Source: Euonymus europaeus
Taxonomy: Eukaryota > Streptophyta > Magnoliopsida > Celastrales > Celastraceae
NCBI GenBank assembly: GCA_963580455.1
Contig: OY756961.1
Location: 8,661,001-8,725,000, forward strand
Length of the DNA stretch: 64,000 nucleotides
Direction: 5' to 3'
This document shows positions 1 to 10,900 of this stretch, piece by piece. The notes under the pieces were generated by a model. It saw nothing but the letters and a program-made list of their open reading frames with translations, did not search any database and had not been told where the DNA came from. The translations under genes and the position numbers were made by a program. The stretch's first letter is position 1. Every line of letters begins with the position of its first letter.

Positions 1-1087
1 AAAGATTCCCGCCTATTTGTCGGAAAAACATTGTTGGGGCTTGACTTGTGATTCCCCAAGGGCCTATAAGAGGGACCCAATTGAAACTACCACATTTGTA
101 TAGTAGCCCATCTGATTTATGCCATAATGCCTTCATGTAAACCTTTGTCTCGTCTAATTTGCTGAGCAAACATCTCCATTTTTCAAATGAAGGTTTTTGC
201 GGCTGCAATCCAGATTTCTCATAATCCTGTATGGGATCTCTGAGCTGATAGTCATCCTTTTGAAACTGGACTAGGGGTGCTCCGATAGTTTTGTCATATT
301 TCAGGTGGCTGACGAGCCAGATTCCTAGTAGCTGTGAACATCCCACAAATCTCCCTTCAGTGAAAACACGGCAATGATTAAGAGATCGAATTGTTTCACA
401 CAATATTGCTGGTACTGGAGTTGCTCGGTATCTGACGTCATCAACCATGTTAATAACACTTTTGTCCACATACCCACCTGCACGTGGAAAAATCACAGCT
501 CCATAAACAATGATGGCGAAAGCGAACCTCCCCTCCTCCCTATGGAAATTCTCTCTGGCAAAATTTATCAATATCTGAGTCGGGAAAGTCCATCTTGTGC
601 CTTGCATCTTCCCCATATCTTTGGCTTTCTTTGTAGTTATCCCAAGAAGCTTAGAAATAATGACCTCTGCATAAACCTTCTTTCCGGGATTGTAGATTTT
701 ATTAGCGTGTTTAGCGTATCCCAATAAGTCGGCATATTCTTCAATCAATGGTGACAAGTCAACTGACCCAAAGACAAAACACCTATATGCCGGGTCCCAA
801 TGGTGCATGGCTGCCTGGAGGAGAGTCACTGGTGCTTGTATGGTCAATAAATAGTCGATTCGTCCATAGGCATTTCTGAAATCTTTCCTTGTCTGCAAAT
901 CTTGTTCTTCCCATAACTCAGCTAGGGCTGCTGGTGCCTGAGTTAGAAATGTAACTTTCTTCACTGGTCCCAAAAATTGTTCTTCCTTCAAACTGTCTCC
1001 CCATCTTTCTTGCAATGCTTCTAACTTCTCCCTGACCCCTTGGGTATCTTCTAATGTTAGTGCATTGGTCCCTATCGGTATGATCAT
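1..1087 (-). CDS. DUF7745 protein of an Ogre/Tat-type retrotransposon (3' end outside window)
   Basis: A stop-free minus-strand frame starts at an ATG at 1087 (MIIPIGTNALTLEDTQG) and runs off the left edge, giving about 362 codons. Recognisable pieces are DPAYRCFVFGSVDLSPLIEE, GAVIFPRAGGYVDKSVINMV, RATPVPAILCETIRSLNHCR, EGRFVGCSQLLGIWL and a tail ending FNWVPLIGPWGITSQAP. These match the plant DUF7745 family, known from many retroelement-derived annotations in cotton, grape and others. Its biochemical role is not established. It sits about 0.6 kb inside a primer binding site and a 2.4-kb LTR, the position of the extra ORF1 in Ogre/Tat elements, so I read it as that ORF1 rather than a host gene. 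No internal stop or frameshift is visible in the part present. Family assignment is firm; element assignment is inference from position. Confidence 0.85.
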   Translation of the reverse strand, partial: MIIPIGTNALTLEDTQGVREKLEALQERWGDSLKEEQFLGPVKKVTFLTQAPAALAELWEEQDLQTRKDFRNAYGRIDYLLTIQAPVTLLQAAMHHWDPAYRCFVFGSVDLSPLIEEYADLLGYAKHANKIYNPGKKVYAEVIISKLLGITTKKAKDMGKMQGTRWTFPTQILINFARENFHREEGRFAFAIIVYGAVIFPRAGGYVDKSVINMVDDVRYRATPVPAILCETIRSLNHCRVFTEGRFVGCSQLLGIWLVSHLKYDKTIGAPLVQFQKDDYQLRDPIQDYEKSGLQPQKPSFEKWRCLLSKLDETKVYMKALWHKSDGLLYKCGSFNWVPLIGPWGITSQAPTMFFRQIGGNL

Positions 1088-1672
1088 TCTGCAAGTACTA
1101 TCTAATTAGATTACAAAGATTTGTGCTCTAGTGTATGTATGAACAAAAAGTAAGAAAGGTATTTGCAATTTAGGACATGTAAAACAAACACAACTTGGAT
1201 ATGTGCAACGATGTACAATCATAAGATAACAATAAACTGTTAGAAATAAGGATGCCGTTGTTGTTCCTAGTTTGATAGATAATCCTAACATGTCTGGAGA
1301 TCTAATGTGCATTTGGGTTGTGTATCTAAACTACAACGCGACTACGCGAGAGGTTTACTGGATTATGTGACTTTTGATCCATACTTGGATAACAAAAGTC
1401 CATCCCTTAATACTTTAAGAGGACGTCAATCCAGGAGAGTGTCTTCCCCCACCTACACAGGGAAGTAAATCCCAAAAAGGTGGTAGGTCAACCCTTACTA
1501 ATCACAAGGAAAACCCGGGTATAGGGTTATGTGTGTGTAATGTATTGTGTCCTCAATGACGTATAAATCAATAAACTATGGTGTTAAACTTCATAGTAAA
1601 CAAAAATTCAAATTTAAGAAAAAAGCATAAACATCCATACAAAGGCTCGACCCCTTCAGTAAAAACCCTGTG

Positions 1673-1690
1673 TCCCCAGCAGAGTCGCCA
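1673..1690 (-). other. Primer binding site (tRNA-Arg type) of the Ogre-like element
   Basis: The minus strand reads TGGCGACTCTGCTGGGGA two bases after the LTR end. This is the primer site form used by Ogre-type elements, reported as complementary to a tRNA-Arg 3' end. It fixes the LTR/internal boundary. Confidence 0.8.
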
Positions 1691-1692
1691 GT

Positions 1693-4093
1693 TGTCGCAA
1701 CCGAAATCACGACGCGTACCGGCGCTATTTGAGAAAATGAGATTAAAAATGTAAGAAAATGTAAGAGCCGCCACCAATTGATTATAGTGCAATTGGACAC
1801 TAAATGTTAGGTCTGCGAACCAAAGAAAATGGGTAAGGGGGTCTATTGAGTGTGGGGAAGGTGTTAGGCACCCCACAACTCCCTAGTCGGTTGCCTTTTA
1901 AATTGTTTATGTCTTTTCTTAAAAAAATGTTTCATAAATATTTCAAATTGTTTTAATAAATTTCATGTGTCCAAAAAATAATTTATTGTCAAATGTGTGG
2001 AAGAAAACTCCATTAATTTTGAATAAATGTTAAAATAATTTATAAGTGATAATGTAATTAAAATTTTGGGTCAGGAGAAGAAAGATTGAAAAGTTTGCGT
2101 TATTATTATTTATGAATTATATTTCTCAAAAATAGAATATTTAAAGAAACCAATACTTTGATATTCCCAAACATCTATTCAAGGAATTTAAACTTTGTTT
2201 TTTAAAAGAAATGTTTCGAGAAATCAATACTTTGAAATTCTCTAACATTACTGGATGTTTGAAAGAAATCTCTCGAGAAACTAATACTTTGATATTCTCG
2301 GATAATCGAGTATTTGAAAGAAATGTCTCGAGAAACCAATACTTTGATATTCTCGGATTCAAAAGAAAGATGAATGAGAAACCAATACTTTGATATTCTC
2401 GGATTCGAAAGAAAGATGGATGAGAAACCAATACTTTGATATTCTCGGATTCGAAAGAAAGATGGATGAGAAACCAATACTTTGATATTCTCGGATTCGA
2501 AAGAAAGATGGATGAGAAACCAATACTTTGATATTCTCCAAACAACGTTGGATGATTGTAAAATGGATGTTTTTGGCGAGTTGGATACGCGGATTTTAGC
2601 AATCTTATAATGTGATTCCTTTTTTGAAAATTATTTAAATATACCTCAAAATAAATCATGGAATTAAATATAAGCATGCATATTAATCTAAGTAATATTA
2701 TCTACACTATTTTACTACATTATTACATTACTTGGGCTCAAACATTTATAAAAATAAAGCCCAACCCAACCTATTACTAAAAACCAAAACAAACATAAGG
2801 CCCATAACCTCTATAAAATAAACAAATACAAATACAAAATAACAACTAGCCCGGCCCAATTGAAATTTCAAATGAAGGCCCAACATACAAATTGAAACCT
2901 TGCAATTAACTAAACCAACCTAGCAACCCAAAACTGAATCCAATTTAAACACGGCCCAATAACAGCAATCTTAGCCCAAACCCAAATTAGAACAAAACTA
3001 ACAAAACGGGCCCAAAACAAATTTAAACCCGACCCGATGACAGCAAAAACCAAATCTGGCCCAACAAAGAAGAACCCAGTCCATTACTGTTCATCTCCTT
3101 CCTCTTGGCTTTCCTGCGTACCAGCGCCGCCTTCCAGCCTCCCCTTCCATCCGATCTCCCTGTTACCAAACCGGAGCAACAACAAAACAAGCAAAACCGA
3201 GGCACAACAAAATCCAAACAATAATTCCTAGCTAAATGAAATCCGTAACATGCATGATTGGCAAAGTAAAAGAAAACAAGAAAATAGACAAATTGAAACC
3301 GAAAACTGAAATCATAATCAAACCTCCGAATCCTCCTTTTTGCTTGATTTTCTTCTTCCGATCTTCCTCCAAAGGCCGAACCTTCCTCCCTTCGAAAACC
3401 CTAATTCTTCTTCTGCCTCTTGCTCTCAAATTTCTGGATTCTCCTCTCTCAGTTTTTCCTCTGTTTCTTCCGTTTCTTCCCCAGAAAATCCTCCTCCAGA
3501 AAATCCTCCTCTTCCCAATCCGTTTCTTCCGTTTTTCCTTTTTTTCATTCAGCTTCGTCCGGCCTCCCCTCTTATAGCCCTCAGCCGGTGCTTTCCAGCT
3601 CCGCATCTCCACCATCTCCACCATCTCCACTATATTTCTGTCTTTCCTTCCCACTACCACTTTGTCTCCCACTTTCTCTCTTTCTCTGGTGCGTTCTCTC
3701 CCTCTGCTTTCTTCCGTCATCCTCCACCGGTTTTCCTCTGGCTTCTTGTGCCGCCTCCCTCCACTTTCCCTTTAGATGAATATAGGGTTTGAGTGGGATA
3801 GGTTAGATGTAGGTTAAGTGGGTTGGGCTTTGGGCTTGATAGGTACTTGATTATTTGGGCCGGATAGGTGAGTAACTTTAGGTGGGCTGGGCCTGATAAT
3901 TGGGTAGCTTTAGGTGGCCGTTGGGTATTTGGTGAGTTTGGTTAGATGTAGGATTTGGCAATTGGACTTAATTGGGTAGGTTAATTTGAGTGGATCGGTC
4001 TTAGGGTTTGATTAAGTTTCTTTCCTTTTTTTTCAATTTTTATTACCATGTTATTAAAAATAACAAGTGCCCGGACAAAAATGGGGTACTACA
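1693..4093 (-). repeat. 5' LTR of the Ogre-like element (about 2.4 kb)
   Basis: On the minus strand the LTR opens with TGTAGTACCCCATTTTTGTC at 4093 and closes with CGGTTGCGACA at 1693, so it has TG...CA ends. It contains a 46-bp tandem array (2148-2538), an AT-rich stretch (about 2540-3030) and a purine-rich stretch on the element strand (3340-3780) that produces long but meaningless ORFs on both strands. The partner 3' LTR is outside the window. The flank just past 4093 is GTGGT, so a 5-bp duplication can only be tested with the other end. Confidence 0.8.
2148..2538. repeat. 46-bp tandem repeat inside the Ogre-like LTR
   Basis: The plus-strand core GAAACCAATACTTTGATATT recurs about eight times. 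The last units begin at 2376, 2422, 2468 and 2514, an exact 46-bp period (core plus an attcgaaagaaagatgg spacer). Earlier units (about 2148-2375) are diverged and spaced 55-70 bp. Each core is bracketed by GAGAA and TTCTC, which are mutually complementary. Confidence 0.9.
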
Positions 4094-4099
4094 GTGGTT

Positions 4100-4484
4100 T
4101 GTTATACATCTTTTGAGGAGAGATGATTAACTAGTTAACGGGTTGGTTATTAGTGACAATTGGGTTGTTATGTTAGTTAGGCTGTCTAGGTCAGCAATCC
4201 CAGAAGGTTGAATCCAACGTAGCATGGTGAAAGCATGAGGATAGAAGGAAATCGTAGGGCTGAAATTACTGGTTAAACAAATATAAATAAAGAGTTGTAA
4301 TAGTAGGCAAGAGCTGGATTTTGGTATTCTTGAATATTCTTGTTTGTTCTTCTTCTCTGGAGATTACGATCTCTGAGAGTATTTCTTCTTGTATTGTTCT
4401 CTTCTGAAATGAATTCATTCAATATATGTCTATTGGATTGTTTTCATAGTTGTATTCTTGTAAATCATATACTGGAATATAACA
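4100..4484 (+). repeat. Solo-LTR-like sequence, probably Copia
   Basis: The 385-bp segment begins TGTTATA and ends TATAACA, a perfect 7-bp terminal inverted repeat typical of LTR ends. It has an interior typical of a small Copia LTR: an AT-rich U3, an ATAAATAAAG stretch, then CT-rich R/U5 sequence (TTCTTCTTCTCT). I see no primer site on its right, no polypurine tract on its left and no target duplication, so it could be a solo LTR with lost flanks. The Ogre-like LTR ends only six bases to its left. Confidence 0.5.
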
Positions 4485-5128
4485 GACAAGCATGTGGCTG
4501 TTATGGATACATCGCAATAAGGTGGCTCATGGAGGCAGGATAGGAATTCCTGAGAATTTGGCTGCTCAGTGTATGTAGTTTGTTGTAGTGAGATCAACGA
4601 TGTCAAATTATTAATTGGGACAAGATATACATTTGTGCAATTTTTTGTTTTTTATTTAATAGTGGAGATTATAACATTTAATCTAATGGTAGGGAGGATG
4701 ACTGTTTTTGTACCGTTATTTTAGAGGATTATTTTGTAATTCAGCCCCCTCCAATCAATTAGTGGAAGTGAATTGTATTTATAAGTGAAGGAAGCTTGGA
4801 TAAAGATGAAGGAAAGGGATCAAGCTTAGCAATAATAGGATTGAGGAGAAGAATTTGAGAAGGAAAGGAAACTAAGAAAAAGGGATGAAGAGTGCAAACC
4901 AAACTCTTGCTTTATTTTCCTTATTTATTTTTATTTTCTTTTGGGCTTAATTTATTGGGCTTTGTTGGACTTTTGTGGGAATGAAATTGTTTTAAACCAA
5001 TTTGGACTTTTTCCTACACTTATTTCCTTTTAAACAATTTTTTTTTATGATTGAATAAGTCCTAAAAGATCAGGCACTACACCATGAATTTATTTGTTTT
5101 CCTTTACTGTCTTCTTAGGCTATCACAC
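4485..5128. other. No gene seen; AT-rich spacer of likely repeat origin
   Basis: No ORF with recognisable similarity. The stretch lies between Copia remnants and contains purine-rich (about 4795-4890) and T-rich (about 4910-5060) patches. Confidence 0.4.
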
Positions 5129-5353
5129 ATCCTACATCAAGTAATGACTCTGAGTTTTCATGTACGGACCAAGCATATCAAAATAGATTGTCATTTTATT
5201 CATCATCACTATCAACGTGGTACTTTTACTCTTCCATTTATTTCATCCACCATGCAGCTGACCGAGTTCTTCACCAAATCTCATTGTCGACTTTGGTTTT
5301 GGTTACTTCTTAGCAAACTCTCGATACTTCTTGCTTCCGCATCACGAGTTTAA
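5129..5353 (+). pseudogene. Copia retrotransposon RNase H C-terminal fragment
   Basis: The plus-strand frame reads FHVRTKHIKIDCHFIHHHYQ, then RGTFTLPFISSTMQLTEFFTK, then LLLSKLSILLASASRV and a stop at 5353. This is the well-conserved end of Ty1/Copia RNase H (family form FHERTKHIEIDCHFIR ... DIFTK). Everything upstream in pol is missing. The polypurine tract TTTAAAGGGA and the start of the 3' LTR follow directly, the normal order for a Copia 3' end. It is a truncated relic and cannot be functional. Confidence 0.8.
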
Positions 5354-5358
5354 AGGGA

Positions 5359-5437
5359 TGTTAGCTTAGTAGTTTATTATTCTTCTAATATTTGTTTGTC
5401 TCAAGGGCAGTTTTGTCACTGTGCCTTTTAGTGATGT
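5359..5437 (+). repeat. Truncated 3' LTR of the Copia relic
   Basis: It begins TGTTAGCTTAGTAG right after the polypurine tract AAAGGGA and shows the AGGGCAGTTTTGTCA wording common at Copia LTR starts. It is cut after about 80 bp by the Athila-type LTR fragment. Confidence 0.55.
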
Positions 5438-6223
5438 AAAAATACTCACAAGTGTAGAAGTGTACTATTGTAGCACAAAAAGTGAAAATACGAGGTTGTT
5501 CCTTCAGTGACAAGTTCAAGTCAATATTACATCAAATTCGCAACTAATGTAAATTATTACTAAATTAAAGATGATGTTTGATGATTAAAGAGTACGAACA
5601 AATAAGTAAACGAGTGAGAAATTCAATAAGAGAAGGATTTAGGGTATGATCTCACCAAGTAATCCTATTATAAATTTTTAAAGATAATGCGACAATAACA
5701 ATTCCAGTTCTAAGGATATTTTTCACTCAACTATGTTGATCCGTGAATCATAGAGAAAAAACATATTATTAATCCCAAACTAATCTTTTTCATGGCAGTC
5801 TTTAGATTCATAATCAATAACTCATAATGAACAGAAAAATCGTACAACCAATTAACCCCCTAAACCCTAATCATAGTTAATCTTTCTAATTTCAATTCTA
5901 CCAAAAGACACAAATACGGATCATTTATGTGATTTGGCTAGATGTGTATATATGCAAATTCGATTGATGGCCTGTCATTATAGACAACCAATATACTTTA
6001 AAGTACAACAATTAGGAACTAGAACCATAAATCAAATTGAAAGCTTGAAAAAAAAAATTGCAACTATCATGATTGACTAAATCATACCATAATAAAGAAT
6101 TTAGTTTCTACTCATAATAATAAATATCAAAGAAAAGGAAGAAAGAAATCATGGATTTAATGCAAGAACAAAGGAAGTTGGGTAGCATTCTCACAAGCGA
6201 GAATGACTTGTTTTAGAAAATTA
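5438..6223 (-). repeat. Athila-type LTR fragment (same family as 49413-51808)
   Basis: Its reverse complement aligns by eye over almost its full length with the LTRs at 49800-50366 and 51000-51808. Shared landmarks are AACTTGAACTTG, GTGCTACAATAGTACACTT followed by GTGAGTATTTTT, TTAGGGTATGA and TTCTCGCTTGTGA. It lacks the first part of the LTR. To its left a degenerate GGCACAGTGAC could be what is left of the primer site. Confidence 0.75.
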
Positions 6224-7499
6224 AGCGTGTGTTCTCTTAGGTTTAGAGACCTATTCTCAATGAACACGAGACTTCAAAAACTTCCTTCAATCAATCTTAG
6301 ACTAACCCTAATCGTGTGTTCTCTTAGGTTTAGATCTATTTTATCTTATAGATGTAGATTAACTTGTGTTGGAGTACGGTAAGTTAATACGACAGCTTAA
6401 TTTTCGTGTCAATACTTCCGTACTCAAGCCATTCCATTTGATGCTCTGTTGTTTAACTTGATTTGTTTGCAATATATTATGCTGCTTATAAAAAAAAAGT
6501 CAATTGACATTGATAATTGGTAGCATTTAAACTCACTGTCATAACATCACAATTTCATACCTCACAGCAATCACAAACACACATCACCATACAAAATCAA
6601 GAATTGCTATTAAAATGGGCCTGAAGATGCATGATTGAGGTGGATGCCACGTAGAAAACACTCATTTCAAAAGTACAAAAAAAATCACACCACCAACCGC
6701 AAGAAAAATCCCAGGCTTTGAGCTGAGAAATCAACATAAACACAAAAATTATTTTGCTTTTAGACAGCTAAATAAATATAATTATAGACAAAACCAAAAT
6801 AGAAAAATAAAGCAATCTCTTTTCGAAACCCGAATCATTAATATCAAATCTCTTTTTTCTCCTGCATCAATACTCTTTGGCTTGTATTATTGAATTATAT
6901 ATCAATTCATACAATTGAAGCATTGACATTTTATTCCGCATTGGATTGACATAATACAACCGAATGACATATAAGCAAATCAAGGTTCAATCTCTCGTAT
7001 GCAACCAACGTTTGAGCTGAATTTACTAACATTAAATATAAATTGAAGTATATATCAATTTCTAGTTGACCATCCATTTTATGGCCAAAAAAATTGAAGT
7101 ATATATCAAACTTCAAACTGAAACAGCACCAACACAACTTTCAAAATATTGAAATGGCATTTCCTCTAAGCACAGCTGAGAATATACGTATGGTACCAAG
7201 CAAACAAATCGAAAAGGCAATCGTTGTGAGAAAAAAGAAGGGGGAAAACACCGAATTCAAACTCGCGTCAATGAACTACCAGAAATCCAAATATGGTGCT
7301 AGAATCAAAAGGAAAAAAGAGAAAGAACGAAGGGAGAAACATCAAAGACACTGTTCTTCAAGAAATAAAAATGTTTCCCTATCTTTCATTTATCACAGTA
7401 ACCTACAGTAGGGGCTAATATTTTCTGTCAAAAACAGTTGAATACTGCTAACTGTAACCTTTCTTTTGAGACCAATAGAGATTAACTTGAGAAGAATCT
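6224..7499. other. Spacer between LTR fragment and gene 3' end; two small repeats
   Basis: No convincing gene. The 22-bp phrase starting CGTGTGTTCTCTTAGG occurs twice (6226-6247 and 6313-6334). An imperfect inverted repeat with arms GAGTACGG/CCGTACTC lies at about 6371-6425, and AATTGAAGTATATATCAA recurs at about 7042 and 7092. The ORF at 7094-7411 has no recognisable domain and lies in AT-rich DNA; I do not call it. Confidence 0.4.
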
Positions 7500-7919
7500 T
7501 TTATTTTGCTGGTTTCTCTAATGTGAACGTAAATTATTATAAATAATCAAGTATTCTTTACAGGTAGAACTTCCGAAAACTGCAGCCTGAAAACATATAG
7601 AACAATTAATCCCCCAGCAACATTTTATCACCAAACTTTTGACATCATATCAATCCGAACATTTATCCCAAAAGTTTGGAGTCGGCTACATGAGTCCATG
7701 AGAAAATCAACGAGAATTAAAGTCATTTACAACAACAACAGAAGGAAAAAAGAAAAGAAAAGAAGCTGTGGTCGATATTTCTGGCTGCCTGGCTGGCAAA
7801 TGTTACTGTTGGTCGCCAACTTGCTCTAACTGATCACCCAGCATGTACAAGCAGATAGATCTGTCGCAGAAGTATAAGCCCATTTTGCCTCTGCAACTTG
7901 ATCAGCCTTACAAGTTACG
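7500..7919 (-). other. Probable 3' UTR and polyadenylation signal of the PSI1-like gene
   Basis: Minus-strand sequence after the TAG stop at 7920 has no ORF. A canonical AATAAA (minus strand, plus 7500-7505) lies about 415 bases downstream of the stop. The real end is not visible from sequence alone. Confidence 0.45.
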
Positions 7920-10900
7920 CTATAAACTTCGAATTGTGTCCACTCGGTGAATGACATCGAAGGCTTTGATGCGATCGATGTCAAAGTCAAAGGTAGGGAC
8001 TGATGATGGCCTCCGGATGGGGATGGGGTCCTTTCTACTTTCGCTTGTTGGTGAGTGGCTACTACTCTTACTCAACCTAAGGTGCTTGCTTAGCCTGTTT
8101 TTAGCGATGTCAAATTCCTGGCTCTTGCTAATCCCAGGAGTCTTTTTCCTCTTACTCACATCACGTAGCATCTCTTGATCTTCAATCGTCAACATCGGCG
8201 AGCAGCAGCCAGGCTTGGATAAGTGAATTTGTTTTTGGTTTGGAGACCGAATGGGAGATTTAACAGGAGACCTGATTCCACCATTGCCAGCCCTTGTTTG
8301 GCTCACTAAATGGTGAAGCCAAACCACCAGTTCCAAAATGTAAGCTTCAGTTTTCTCCTTATCTGCGTGGTGTAGAGTCTCAATCCTGAGCAAGTCATTC
8401 TGACCCACAGATTTCCGATTTACTTCAGACCTGAAGAATCAGTTACATAAGACTGGGAATAGTAATTACAACAAAGGATAAACTGCAAGAAAGTGCTGGA
8501 CTCACCCTGTATTTGCCCATTCTCCAACCCAACCAAACCCATGATGAGCTCTACTTGCACAAAAAGTGAAAAAAATGACAAAATCATTGATTAGAAACCA
8601 ACAAACAAGAAGTCAAAGAATTATGTAGAAATGGCAAGTTCAACAGCCCAAGCAGAAAAAAGATGAGATAAGTAGGTTTTTCATGGAGTTTTTCTTTTTA
8701 GAGCTTTCTTTTCTTCTTCTTTTTTACCAGGCTTTGGGTGGTGGGGGAGGGCAAAGTTCAGATTGAAGTAAAGGACACATTACTTGGTTGTGTTTGCAGC
8801 AATTGGAACAAGCCACTGCAAAGTTCTTTCCATCTCAGCTTTGATTTGTGCTACGGTAAGCTGCGAGAACAAGAAGTATAGTTCACAACTGTAATGGTCA
8901 ACTAAGATAATAAATAATAATCACCACCACCAAAGACCTCTTCTTTAAGCTGGAATGACTGTAACTTGGAGCGCAATGCCAACTTTATATTAGGTGGCAG
9001 CCCCTGGTATAAAGCATCTCGTGTATTTGGAGGCACAGAACTCGATCGAGACACCTAAATCCATTCAGACAATAGCCCAGGAAAAACCTCAGATCATCAT
9101 AAATTAAAAGAAACTAACAGAAATGTTGCAACAAAAGAGGTAAACAAACATAAGGTAGGACAAAGCAGATAACTCACAAGAGTATCTATTTGAGAAATAA
9201 TGTTTGCATAATGCAATGCAAGACCAGCAGGACCCAGCTTTTTGTGATTGCTCAGAGAAACTTTTGCGGGCACATCGCAATCTGCAAGAACAAAGAGGGA
9301 ACGGAACATCACAGCTCACCTTTGCATATATAAAACCAATGAACAGATTGCAAACCAAACCCTGTCATTCTGAATTGTTTAAAACAGTCTAAATGTACCA
9401 GAATTACAATCGGGACTGAGCAGCCTAACTGACTTCCAGCTATAGTTTCACTTAACAATATCCCAGTTCAACTCACTAGTGACTACACAATGCCACAATC
9501 ATTTTCTTATACAATAAACTGATAAAGACAAATATAAAAAATTCTTGACTAGAAACAGCGATCCATAAGTTACATTGAAAAACAATGGGAATTCCTACCA
9601 GATGCATACAAGTGGAGAACGAACATAATGACACAGAATATCTCAGCCACTCCTCTTCAGAAACATGGCCCTAAGAAAAATAAGTTCACATTTTAGTTCC
9701 ATTTCTACAATCCTTACCAGCATTACCAAAGGCTTCACGGATCCCCAAATGCAAGAAATGGACAATGTCCACAAGCTTCTCCATCACCTAGGAACAAAAG
9801 ACATCAATATTGTCTTTGGGGAGACATATAGTTTACCTTTCAAAGGTCACTATGAAGACATGAGAGTTGACAACATTAAGAGTGATAGCTTTTGATCACG
9901 TACTCAAAAGAGAATTGTCAGAAAATAACAGAAAGGATATTATTAACGATGACACTAAAATTAGAATTAAACCCCCAATTATTTATTCTCATTGAATCTA
10001 GGGAAAGCAATGGCTTGTACCTCTTCCAAGATTTTAGACCAGAGTGATTTTTTCTTTAAACTTTGTACATGCTTCCTTTGGCTCTTTAACTCTGCTCTCA
10101 AAATAGCAAGGCTGTCTCCTACAATTCAAATGAAACATATCAATGTAGGAAGCAAGTCCCTGCAAAGAATAAATTCAATTTTAAGAACAAAGAAGACAAA
10201 ATAAAGACGGATTCCCTCTTTTTTTTTAACTTTTTTTTTTGGCTCTTTTACTTCATAAATTTACAGACACTACGTGATTGAGAAGGTACACCCATACTCA
10301 TGGTTCATCCAACTCTCATCTGGGAGGAAGATGTCATTAGACCCTCGGCCTAGCCTAGTGCATGCAAATTTAAGACAAGATGTCAAAAATTAGAATCAAA
10401 CCAGAGAGAAAATATTAGATCCAGCACCCTCGGCAATAGGTTCACTTGGTCAGGGAACAAACTTCTAGTTGTGAGGCCCCGGTTTGAGACTCAAAAACTG
10501 TTGCAATTTACCAAATGCTAGGAGTGAGGGGCAACTCTCCTATTGTCCAAGGTTTACCAATGTTTTAACATGGTATTACCATCATGGGCTATGCGCATAC
10601 AGCTTCCCTCATCTCATAGAAAAAGAAAAATATAATGTTGCATCAAGCCCCATATTATATGTATCAGATTCCATTGCAAATTCATAAAAGAACCAAACGA
10701 CTAGTCACAGCCATGAAAAGAAAGATAAACCTTAAATCAAACGGTGTAAAGCATTCGCCAGCAACTTGAAATCAAATACAGTAACCACAATACAATGCAT
10801 GGTAATGCTATTCAAGTTTTCTGGAAAATTAAGAAAATAGTACAACTTTTATCAGCCACTTTATCTATATATATTTATTTATTTTTGTTCTTTTAAATTT

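Larger units (their letters stand above)
1..4093 (-). mobile_element. Ogre/Tat-type Ty3 LTR retrotransposon, 5' part only
   Basis: In minus-strand order the parts are a long 5' LTR (4093 to 1693), a 2-base spacer, a primer binding site (1690 to 1673), an untranslated leader of about 585 bases and the DUF7745 ORF. Gag, protease, RT and integrase would lie to the left of the window. Long LTRs, a TGGCGACTC-type primer site and an extra ORF before gag are hallmarks of the Ogre branch of Tat elements. The leader (1088-1672) has no other feature that I can see. Confidence 0.78.

Noticed and set aside
2148..2538. Regular direct repeats resembling a CRISPR array
   Set aside because: Plant DNA, repeats lie inside a retrotransposon LTR, the spacers are the same sequence each time and there are no cas genes.
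3023..3792. Overlapping ORFs of 113-162 codons on both strands
   Set aside because: Produced by CT/GA-rich LTR sequence; low-complexity Ser/Pro/Leu or Arg/Glu/Lys products with no domain.
7094..7411. 105-codon Lys/Arg-rich plus-strand ORF
   Set aside because: AT-rich spacer near the PSI1-like 3' end; no domain and no supporting signals.
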